This document shows positions 1 through 6,174 of a stretch of DNA of 24,592 bases, piece by piece; within the stretch, counting starts at the first letter, position 1, and each line of letters begins with the position of its first letter. The stretch covers positions 1 through 24,592 of the forward strand of contig CAZLBC010000077.1 of the NCBI GenBank assembly GCA_964557575.1, read 5' to 3'. Under the pieces are notes generated by a model that made no database searches, was not told where the DNA came from, and saw only the letters and a list, made by a program, of their open reading frames with translations. Source of the DNA: CAZLBC01 sp964557575. GTDB lineage: Bacteria > Planctomycetota > Phycisphaerae > SM23-33. A program made the position numbers and the translations under genes.

Positions 1-453
1 CCCCCCTTTTTCTCTTCTTATTCTGTTTGCTATATGCCATCGCCTTGCGGCTTGTTTATCGGGTTCGGCATCGAGGAGAAGATATTCCGATGAATCTAAA
101 TCAATCCCGATTTCAACATCCTCAATATTTCCTGCAAGAATCTTATAACCATCCTGTACTCGCAGTTCACGAATTCTGCGAGCATATTCCGAAATACCCG
201 ATACTACTTCTAATTCAGAAGTATTGATCACTTGCATAACGTGTTCTGTGAAATACAAGCGTATACGTTCTCGTGCGTTTACTTTTGACGCTTCCGGGTT
301 GGAGTCAATCCCCAACTTTTTTATGGATCCGGATACCTTGACCAAGGCGAGTATTTTTTCGCGCCAGGAGAGACCTTGATGATTTCTCTTGTAGTAAGCA
401 AGCGCTTCGTCAGCTTCTGCAATCAGCAGTTCTATGGTTTGTTTTTTTGGCAT
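1..453 (-). CDS. HNH-type restriction endonuclease, N-terminal part (runs off the window)
   Basis: I translated this open frame by hand: 151 codons from an ATG (453-451) to the left edge with no stop. The protein begins MPKKQTIELLIAEADEAL. A basic helical section (SWREKILALVKVSGSIKK, about residues 28-45) is followed by a winged-helix-like part with RIRLYFTEHV (about 63-72), ISEYARRIRELR and GYKILAG, and then by RRWHIANRIRR near the edge. From memory, this arrangement is the N-terminal half of HNH endonucleases that sit beside DNA methyltransferases. The HNH nuclease motif itself would lie outside the window, so nuclease function is inferred. The gene starts inside the end of the methyltransferase gene (44 bp overlap, different frame), which suggests one transcript and translational coupling. 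I see no clear Shine-Dalgarno sequence. Base composition is AT-rich like the methyltransferase and unlike the rest of the window. Confidence 0.72.
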   Translation of the reverse strand, partial: MPKKQTIELLIAEADEALAYYKRNHQGLSWREKILALVKVSGSIKKLGIDSNPEASKVNARERIRLYFTEHVMQVINTSELEVVSGISEYARRIRELRVQDGYKILAGNIEDVEIGIDLDSSEYLLLDAEPDKQAARRWHIANRIRREKGG

Positions 454-1918
454 TTGTTCGTATGGACGTTTTTTTGTTTCCACCGGTCGATTTTCTACGA
501 TGTTTTCTGATTTCCTTGATTATGCTTGCCCCGAGGGCATACCCTAAGGGTGGAGGAACTGAATTTCCGATTTGGATTCCGACTGATATTTTCTTTCCAA
601 TGAAATGGAAGGCATCCGGAAAACCTTGAAGCCTCGCGGCTTCTCTGTGTGTTATCGGGCGATGCTCCACCGGATGGAGGTATCTTCCTTTTTCCGGTTT
701 ATAAAACTCAGTGCGTATGGTCACGGAAGGTTTGTCCCACCATAATCTGCCGAAAAGGTCGGTCCCGCCGCTTACTTTACGTTTCCAGCATTCAGGCATT
801 ATTTCTCGAGGTAAATCCCATCGATTGCCGCCGGGAGGTATACAACGATATCGCTTTTTGGAAAGTGCGGTGGGGTTACGACCGATATGCCAATTATTAC
901 CATCTGGTTCCGCCGGAAGGTCGCTTATGGCATCTCGTACGGTCCTCCAGGGTGGCAGGCCATGGTCGGCGAATGTCGGGTCTTTAGTGGGGTTTCTATG
1001 TGTCGGCGGCGGGAATTTCGGATATCCGATTCTACTTCCGATTACAAATGCCCGTTTTCTTTGCTGAGGTACACCATAAAATGCGGCATTTAAGACACGC
1101 CCCTCTATTTTGTAACCCAAGGCAGATGCGTGTTTGTATATCTCCTGATACTCTGCTGATTTGAGCAAAGGTTGGACATTTTCCATGACAAAAACAAGAG
1201 GGTTGGCATCTTCCACGGCCCGTAGGAAATGTCTCCATAGTTGTCGTCGTGGGTCGTTCGGTACTCGTTCACCGAGATTGCTGAATCCTTGGCAGGGGGG
1301 GCCTCCAACCAACAGGTCGCATAGAGGAAACTGTTCGATTTCCTGAATCGCGCAATTAAGTATACGCGTACTTAAATTCTCCCTATATGTTTCACAGCAC
1401 GATTCGTCCCATTCCACGGCGATTAGTGTTTGGAAACCCGCTTGGTGTAAGCCTAGGGAGAATCCCCCACAGCCGGCAAAGAGATCGATCATAGTGGGTT
1501 TATTCTTCTTAACTTTGGTCCAATATTCAGGTATCTCCGTACCGGTGCGAATATTTTTTGTTTGAAAAGGGTATATGCGGTAAGATCTAACGTCCAGTCT
1601 TTCTATTGCCAGAACATCTCCCTCTTGGATTCTGTGCTTGTCGAAAAAGAGCTTAACCCAATCATGCTTTTTGAAACGAATCTTGTCGTGTTTTTTGGAG
1701 TGTTTATTGGGTCCTAAGATTAGCTCCGTTTCAACGAATTGTTTGCGTCCGTTGTAGAAAATCCTGATATTTTCACTCGGCTCTGCGCCGTTATCTGAAC
1801 GAATGAAACACCCACCAGGAAAAAAATCGAAGTGTGTATCGAGAGAGAGATTGTTGTCTCGTAGGTTTCCCCTAGATACGGATAAAAGCCTTTTTTTTTC
1901 GCTTACATTACCGCTCAT
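410..1918 (-). CDS. DNA (cytosine-5-)-methyltransferase of a restriction-modification system
   Basis: This enzyme transfers a methyl group from S-adenosylmethionine to cytosine C5 at a specific DNA site. The 502-residue protein has all main C5-methylase motifs in order: DLFAGCGG (motif I, about 145-152), GGPPCQGFSN (motif IV, catalytic Cys209), MENV (motif VI, about 245-248), QQRKRAFVIGSR (motif VIII), REAARLQGFP (motif IX) and QIGNSVPP (motif X). The stretch between motifs VIII and IX should hold the target recognition domain. About 120 residues precede motif I. They include FFDKHRIQEGDVLAIERL, which resembles a B3-like DNA-binding fold, a similarity I recall but cannot test here. The last 15 codons overlap the endonuclease gene. 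The first ATG is used; no strong ribosome binding site is visible. A restriction role rather than an orphan methylase is supported by the adjoining nuclease gene. Confidence 0.93.
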   Translation of the reverse strand: MSGNVSEKKRLLSVSRGNLRDNNLSLDTHFDFFPGGCFIRSDNGAEPSENIRIFYNGRKQFVETELILGPNKHSKKHDKIRFKKHDWVKLFFDKHRIQEGDVLAIERLDVRSYRIYPFQTKNIRTGTEIPEYWTKVKKNKPTMIDLFAGCGGFSLGLHQAGFQTLIAVEWDESCCETYRENLSTRILNCAIQEIEQFPLCDLLVGGPPCQGFSNLGERVPNDPRRQLWRHFLRAVEDANPLVFVMENVQPLLKSAEYQEIYKHASALGYKIEGRVLNAAFYGVPQQRKRAFVIGSRIGYPKFPPPTHRNPTKDPTFADHGLPPWRTVRDAISDLPAEPDGNNWHIGRNPTALSKKRYRCIPPGGNRWDLPREIMPECWKRKVSGGTDLFGRLWWDKPSVTIRTEFYKPEKGRYLHPVEHRPITHREAARLQGFPDAFHFIGKKISVGIQIGNSVPPPLGYALGASIIKEIRKHRRKSTGGNKKTSIRTNAKKTNHRTADCRS

Positions 1919-2058
1919 TCGTTTTTCCCGTCGTCCATGACAAAAGCAAGTAGTAATTTAACCGCCCGGAATTGATATCGCAAGAGTGAAAGGTTGAAAT
2001 CTGGTTTCGCGTCGATTTCTAAGGGGCTTTTCCGGAGAAACTTGCTTTTTGCACGGTG
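1915..2058 (-). pseudogene. possible C-terminal remnant of a gene upstream of the methyltransferase
   Basis: In the frame ending at 1915, 47 codons without a stop read as a protein-like tail that includes KPDFNLSLLRYQFRAVKLL and ends DDGKNE. Its TGA overlaps the methyltransferase ATG as ATGA, a normal operon junction. The frame has no plausible upstream start: beyond about 2058 it runs into the GC-rich sulfatase gene, where it is only a shadow reading. The base composition changes abruptly at the same point. This would fit a restriction-modification operon that lost the 5' part of an earlier gene when the segment joined the chromosome here. I do not recognise the family. It may also be plain leader DNA, since a candidate promoter lies inside it. 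Confidence 0.3.
1955..1983 (-). promoter_or_regulatory. candidate sigma70-type promoter of the restriction-modification operon
   Basis: On the minus strand TTGCGA (1983-1978) and TAAATT (1960-1955) are separated by 17 bp. Each hexamer matches the sigma70 consensus at four of six positions. The predicted start near 1948 would give a leader of about 30 nt before the methyltransferase ATG at 1918. It lies in the AT-rich stretch between the sulfatase stop and the methylase. It is a consensus match only. Confidence 0.35.
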
Positions 2059-2072
2059 TATACCCACCCCTC

Positions 2073-3797
2073 TCACCACCCCGCCGGCGGCCAGGGGTTG
2101 GGCGTCGGCTTCCCCCGCTTCTCCGGGAAGGGCAGGGCGTTGACGTCCCGGGCCCACGCCGTCCATGTTCTCTTCAGCCGCTCGACGATCTCCGGCCGGG
2201 AGGCCGCGAGGTTCTCCGTCTCGCCGCGGTCGGCGGACAGGTCGTAGAGCTCCCAGTCGCCCTTCCGGTCGTCGACCGTCACCAGCTTCCAGCGTCCCGC
2301 GCGGATCGCCGCGTGGTTCTCGTGCTGCCAGCAGATCGCCCGCGGCTCGCCGTCCCCGGCCCCGCCGCCTTCCTTCTCCCCGCCCGTGATCTGCGGCAGC
2401 ATGCTCCGGCCCGGGGAGGGGGTGATTTCCCGGCCCTCCAGCGCCGCCGGGCAGGTCGCCCCCGCCGCCGCGCACAGCGTCGGCATCACGTCCATGACGT
2501 GGAAATACGGGGCGGTCTCGATCCGTCCCGGGTTACTGATGCCCGCCGGCCAGTGGGCGATAAAGGGCGAGGCGATGCCGCCCTCGTGGACGAACTTCTT
2601 GTACTTCCGGAACGGCGTGTTCGAGAAGCAGGCCCAGCACTGGCCCTGGGAGATCGACCAGCCGCCTTTTTTGCGCCACGCGCGGTAGTTGGCCGACGTG
2701 TATTTCTTCCAGTTCATCCCGAACAGCCCCAGCTCGCCCGAGCAGCCGTTGTCGGAAAAGAACAGTATCAGCGTGTTGTCAAGGATGTTATGCTTCTCCA
2801 ACCGGTCGACGATGCGGCCGACGTTCCAGTCGAAGCGGTCGATCTGCCCGGCGTACATCGCCCGGCGGAAATCCAGTTCCTTGCGGTCCCGCTCCGGGAT
2901 GTCCTCCCACTTCGGCAGGACGTCCGTCTCCGCCCCCACGCCGCCGAAGCCCGCGATCTTCCGGTTTTTAAACCCCCGGACCGCCGGGAGCTTCTGGGCG
3001 GGGGTGACGATCCCCATCTTCTTCATCCGCGCCAGCTTCTCGGCGCGGAGGGCGTCCCAGCCCTTCAGGTAGCGGCCCCGGTACTTCGCGATAAGGTCGT
3101 CCGGGGTCTCGAGGGGAAAGTGGGGGACGTTGTAGCAGAGGTGGAGGAGGAAGGGTTTCGATGCGCCGGCCGCCCGGTCGATGTAGTCGAGGGCCGCGTC
3201 GGTGAAGAAGTCGGTGGTGTAGAATGCCGCGTCCGGGCGGTAGGGGTTTTTCGGGTTCTCGCCGGCCGGTATCAGCAGCTTCCGGTCGCGGTAGACCGCG
3301 CAGCCCTTCAGGACCTTCCAGTAGCTGTCGATGTGGGGGTAGACGCCCGTGAAGCGGTCGAAGCCGCGGACCTCGGGCCGGGACCGCCGCGCGTGGCCGG
3401 CGTGCCACTTGCCGACCATCATCGTCGTGTAGCCGGCCTCGCGGAGCACCTGCCCGAAGGTCACGCACCGGTCGTTGAGGTTCCCGCGGTAGCCGGGGCC
3501 GCGGTCGCGGTAGACCATCATGCCGATCCCCGCCTGGTGGGGGTAGAGGCCGGTCAGGAGGGAGGCCCGGGTCGGGCAGCACCGCGAGGTGTTGTAGAAC
3601 TGCGTGAACCGCACGCCGCCGGCCGCGAGGCGGTCGAGGGTGGGCGTCTCGATCTCGCCGCCGAAACAGCCGATGTCCGAGTAGCCCATGTCGTCGACGA
3701 GGATGACCAGTATGTTGGGGCGCGGCCGCCCGCCGCCGCGGGCGGCCGTTGCCGCCGCGCCGAGCGCCGCCGTCTTCAGAAAAGTGCGCCGGATCAT
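2073..3797 (-). CDS. arylsulfatase-family sulfatase with a Tat-type signal
   Basis: This is a type I sulfatase that hydrolyses sulfate esters, probably on sulfated polysaccharides outside the cytoplasm. The 574-residue protein starts with a Tat-like signal (IRRTFLKTAALGAAA) followed by NILVILVDDMGYSD, whose Asp35-Asp36 are expected calcium ligands. The sulfatase signature CCPTRASLLTG gives Cys73 as the residue converted to formylglycine (C-x-P-x-R). GKWHAG (Lys130, His132) and FFSDNG are further active-site elements. The C-terminal WELYDLSADRGE is typical of the family. I chose the ATG at 3797 because GGAGAGG lies 6 nt upstream; a start 51 bp earlier would bury the signal peptide. No maturation enzyme is encoded in the window. 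Substrate is unknown. The gene diverges from the toxin-antitoxin-like module and ends 14 bp before the AT-rich segment. Confidence 0.95.
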   Translation of the reverse strand: MIRRTFLKTAALGAAATAARGGGRPRPNILVILVDDMGYSDIGCFGGEIETPTLDRLAAGGVRFTQFYNTSRCCPTRASLLTGLYPHQAGIGMMVYRDRGPGYRGNLNDRCVTFGQVLREAGYTTMMVGKWHAGHARRSRPEVRGFDRFTGVYPHIDSYWKVLKGCAVYRDRKLLIPAGENPKNPYRPDAAFYTTDFFTDAALDYIDRAAGASKPFLLHLCYNVPHFPLETPDDLIAKYRGRYLKGWDALRAEKLARMKKMGIVTPAQKLPAVRGFKNRKIAGFGGVGAETDVLPKWEDIPERDRKELDFRRAMYAGQIDRFDWNVGRIVDRLEKHNILDNTLILFFSDNGCSGELGLFGMNWKKYTSANYRAWRKKGGWSISQGQCWACFSNTPFRKYKKFVHEGGIASPFIAHWPAGISNPGRIETAPYFHVMDVMPTLCAAAGATCPAALEGREITPSPGRSMLPQITGGEKEGGGAGDGEPRAICWQHENHAAIRAGRWKLVTVDDRKGDWELYDLSADRGETENLAASRPEIVERLKRTWTAWARDVNALPFPEKRGKPTPNPWPPAGW

Positions 3798-3871
3798 GTA
3801 GTGCCTCTCCGGGGAACGATTATACCGCACGCGGCGGCCCGCCGTCAAAAGGTCGCCGGCGGCGAAACGTG

Positions 3872-3900
3872 TTGACTAATTATAGTTAGTCATCTATCAT
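3872..3900 (+). promoter_or_regulatory. promoter with embedded operator dyad for the XRE/nucleotidyltransferase module
   Basis: TTGACT (3872-3877) and TATCAT (3895-3900) are 17 bp apart, each five of six to consensus. Between them lies a 20 bp dyad at 3873-3892: arms TGACTAA and TTAGTCA around TTATAG, with one mismatched pair out of ten. A repressor bound there would block RNA polymerase. This fits autoregulation by the XRE protein encoded immediately downstream. The expected transcription start is about 3906-3908, so the mRNA may be leaderless. Confidence 0.62.
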
Positions 3901-3907
3901 GTCCATG

Positions 3908-4474
3908 ATGATCGCGTTAAAACACATACGAGAGCAAAAAGGATATTCGCAACGGCGCTTTGCGAAAATGGCGTCGTTGTCTTTTCGTGGATTGCAGCTC
4001 ATCGAGCAGCGCGAACATGATATGCGGCTCTCGAGCCTCCGGAAAGCGGCCGGGGCCCTGCACCTGCCCGAAAACGGGATACCCCTGCTTATTGAAGAAT
4101 TCCTCGGCGAAGATGAGGACTCCGTCAGGATGGTTTCCTTCCGTATCATGGAGGACGGATACACGTCGTGGCCGCTGCACCTGTTCGACTTCGTTGATGC
4201 CTTGCGGGCGCGACGAAATGCCGACCTGGTGACGAGTGCGCCGTTTGCCGGCCTGCACTGCACGATTGTATGTCTCCTGGCATCTACGGTGGAGACCCTG
4301 TGCGGGGAGTTGGGTGTCCGGATTCCCGGCTGGTGTGTCGGGATTGCGTCCCTTCAGACCCCGTGGTTTGTCGCGGGGGTAGAAAACCTCAAGGCGACGG
4401 CGCTTGCCGAGTCGCCGGTTCATTTCAGGAAAAGAAATATTTTTGTCCTGGGTAATTTCCTGGACCGGGTATGA
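3908..4474 (+). CDS. XRE-family regulator, probable antitoxin of a nucleotidyltransferase module
   Basis: The protein has an N-terminal helix-turn-helix (ALKHIREQKGYSQRRFAKMA, then LSFRGLQLIE; roughly residues 3-60) and a C-terminal region of about 120 residues ending VAGVENLKATALAESP, HFRKRNIFVLGNFLDRV. I recall this C-terminal part from HTH proteins encoded beside DUF6036 proteins. It probably represses its own operon through the upstream dyad and may neutralise its partner; both are inference. Three in-frame ATGs are available (3899, 3905, 3908). I prefer 3908 because the promoter's -10 box covers 3895-3900, which makes 3899 hard to use, and the HTH starts directly after it. There is no Shine-Dalgarno sequence, in keeping with a leaderless message. 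The partner gene begins 9 bp after the stop. Base composition is more AT-rich than the flanks. Confidence 0.82.
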   Translation: MIALKHIREQKGYSQRRFAKMASLSFRGLQLIEQREHDMRLSSLRKAAGALHLPENGIPLLIEEFLGEDEDSVRMVSFRIMEDGYTSWPLHLFDFVDALRARRNADLVTSAPFAGLHCTIVCLLASTVETLCGELGVRIPGWCVGIASLQTPWFVAGVENLKATALAESPVHFRKRNIFVLGNFLDRV

Positions 4475-4483
4475 GGAAAACGC

Positions 4484-4996
4484 ATGCTGCGAACGGAGAT
4501 GATAGAACGGCTTTTTGATGCATTAAACGCCGAGCTTGTAAAGAAGGATGTTATCGGCGAGGTGGGCATATGCGGCGGTGCGGTCATGTGCCTTGTGTTC
4601 AAGACGCGCTGTGCCACGAAGGACGTCGACGGCATTTTCGCGCCGGCGCGTGAGATTCGCGATGCAGCAGCGCGTGTGGCCCGTAAAATGGACGTGCCCG
4701 ATGATTGGCTCAATGATGCGGCCAAGGTATTTTTCTGCGTCGACCCGCCGAAAACAGACGTATTGAATTACCCGCATTTACGGGTGTGGGCTCCACAGCC
4801 CGGCTACCTTCCCGCGATGAAATGCATCTCCGCGCGGTTCGATTCACACGACAAGGACGATGTTATATTCCTGATAGAACACCTCGATCTGAAATCCCCC
4901 GATGAAGTATTTCGCCTTGTCGTGAAATACTACCCCCGGGAAATGATCCCGGCGAAAACCCGTTTTTTCGTCGAAGAATTGTTTGAAAACAGGTAG
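4484..4996 (+). CDS. DUF6036-type nucleotidyltransferase-fold protein, probable toxin-like partner
   Basis: The 170-residue protein contains GEVGICGGAVMCLVF followed by ATKDVDGIFAPA (Gly31-Gly32, Asp47 and Asp49). This is the GG...DxD layout of minimal nucleotidyltransferases and matches the DUF6036 type as I remember it. Later parts include PGYLPAMKCISARFDSHDKDD, which in such proteins carries a conserved Lys and an acidic run, and a C-terminal helical section ending RFFVEELFENR. GAGGAAA lies 6 nt before the ATG and the gene follows the XRE gene by 9 bp, so the two form one operon. Related HTH plus nucleotidyltransferase pairs (AbiE, MenAT-type) are toxin-antitoxin or phage-defence modules. 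Toxic or defence activity of this one is inference. It is not an AbiEii protein: it is shorter and lacks the GGTSLSK motif. Confidence 0.75.
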   Translation: MLRTEMIERLFDALNAELVKKDVIGEVGICGGAVMCLVFKTRCATKDVDGIFAPAREIRDAAARVARKMDVPDDWLNDAAKVFFCVDPPKTDVLNYPHLRVWAPQPGYLPAMKCISARFDSHDKDDVIFLIEHLDLKSPDEVFRLVVKYYPREMIPAKTRFFVEELFENR

Positions 4997-5113
4997 ATCC
5001 GGTATATCAGTCTGAAATCCCGCCGCTGTGTTGCCCGAGAATAGGCCGGCGCGCGGTAAAAAAGAACAACCGGCTTTCATCCGATGGGTGACAGGGTGTA
5101 AACGAGGTGCGGC

Positions 5114-6133
5114 ATGATCGATCTCAGGAGCGACACGGTGACCCGTCCCACCGGCGAGATGCGGCGGGCGATGGCCGACGCGGCGGTCGGCGACGACGTC
5201 CTCGGCGACGACCCGACGGTGCGGCAGCTCGAGCAGCGCACGGCCGCGGTCCTCGCAAAGGAGGCGGCGGTCTTCATGCCCTCCGGGACGATGAGCAATC
5301 AGGTTGCCGTCCGGGCACACACCGAGCCGGGCGACGAGATCCTCATGGACCGGGAGGCGCACATGTACTACTACGAGGGCGGCGCCCCGGCGGCCCTCTC
5401 CGGGGCGACCTGCCGGCTGCTGCCCGGTGAGCGGGGGGTCTTCAGCCCCGCCGACGTGCGGGCGGCGATCCGGCCGGCCAACGTGCATTTTCCGCGGACG
5501 CGGCTGGTCTGCGTGGAGAACACGCATAATCGCGGCGGGGGCAGCGTGTGGCCGGTCGAGCAGATCGAAGCCGTGACCGCGGCCGCGCGGGAGGCGGGGC
5601 TGGCCGCGCACCTCGACGGGGCCCGCCTGTGGAATGCGTCGGTCGCGGCCGGCGTTTCGGAAGCGGCGTACGCCGCCGGGTTCGATTCGGTCAGCGTCTG
5701 CTTTTCCAAGGGCCTCGGCGCCCCGGTCGGCTCGGCGCTGGCCGGCAGCGGGGCGTTTATCGAGCGGGCCCGGCGGTTCAGGAAGCAGTTCGGCGGGGGG
5801 ATGCGCCAGGCGGGGATCGTGGCGGCCGGCGCGCTGCATGCCCTCGACCGTCACCGGGACCGCCTCGCCGACGATCACGCCAACGCCCGCCGGCTCGCCG
5901 CGGGGCTGGCCGCGATGGCCCCGGTTTCGATCGATCCGGCCGCCGTGGAGACGAACATCGTCTGCTTTGCGCTGCCGGGTTGCGATGCGGCGGGATTCTG
6001 CGCGGCGCTGGGGAAAGCCGGGGTCCTGGTGCTGCCGGTCGGCTCGGACCGGGTGCGGGCGGTGACGCACCTCGGGATTGCGGCCGCCGACATCGACGCG
6101 GCCCTCGAGCGGATCGCGGCGGTGCCGGGCTGA
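5114..6133 (+). CDS. ltaE: low-specificity L-threonine aldolase
   Basis: This PLP enzyme cleaves L-threonine or L-allo-threonine to glycine and acetaldehyde. The 339-residue protein has the family's complete layout: MIDLRSDTVTRPTGEMRRAM at the N terminus, GDDVLGDDPTV, a His83 in DREAHMYYYEGG, HLDGARLWNA (Asp168, contacting the PLP pyridine nitrogen) and SVCFSKGLGAPVGS, where Lys199 forms the Schiff base. Length is normal. GAGGTG lies about 5 nt before the ATG. It stands alone between the nucleotidyltransferase module, 117 bp upstream on the same strand, and a convergent glycosidase gene 41 bp away. The base composition returns to the GC-rich background here, so it is probably a resident chromosomal gene. 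Confidence 0.95.
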   Translation: MIDLRSDTVTRPTGEMRRAMADAAVGDDVLGDDPTVRQLEQRTAAVLAKEAAVFMPSGTMSNQVAVRAHTEPGDEILMDREAHMYYYEGGAPAALSGATCRLLPGERGVFSPADVRAAIRPANVHFPRTRLVCVENTHNRGGGSVWPVEQIEAVTAAAREAGLAAHLDGARLWNASVAAGVSEAAYAAGFDSVSVCFSKGLGAPVGSALAGSGAFIERARRFRKQFGGGMRQAGIVAAGALHALDRHRDRLADDHANARRLAAGLAAMAPVSIDPAAVETNIVCFALPGCDAAGFCAALGKAGVLVLPVGSDRVRAVTHLGIAAADIDAALERIAAVPG

Positions 6134-6174
6134 GGGCGACGACGGGGTGCGCCGCCGCGTCTGCCCGCCGGGTA

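Noticed and set aside
27..227. A 66-codon plus-strand frame at the left edge.
   Set aside because: The minus strand reads a coherent HNH-endonuclease N-terminal region through the same bases.
2049..3875. A 608-codon plus-strand open frame over the sulfatase gene.
   Set aside because: It is antisense to a clear sulfatase, has repetitive Arg/Ala/Val/Pro composition and no domain. High GC makes such frames long.
3873..3892. Reading the 20 bp dyad as a transcription terminator.
   Set aside because: It is AT-rich, has no U-run and lies between -35 and -10 boxes, so an operator is the better reading.
5041..5085. Possible hairpin with GCCGG and CCGGC near an A-run upstream of threonine aldolase.
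   Set aside because: The arms are only five bases and the run is inside the loop. Not a convincing terminator.
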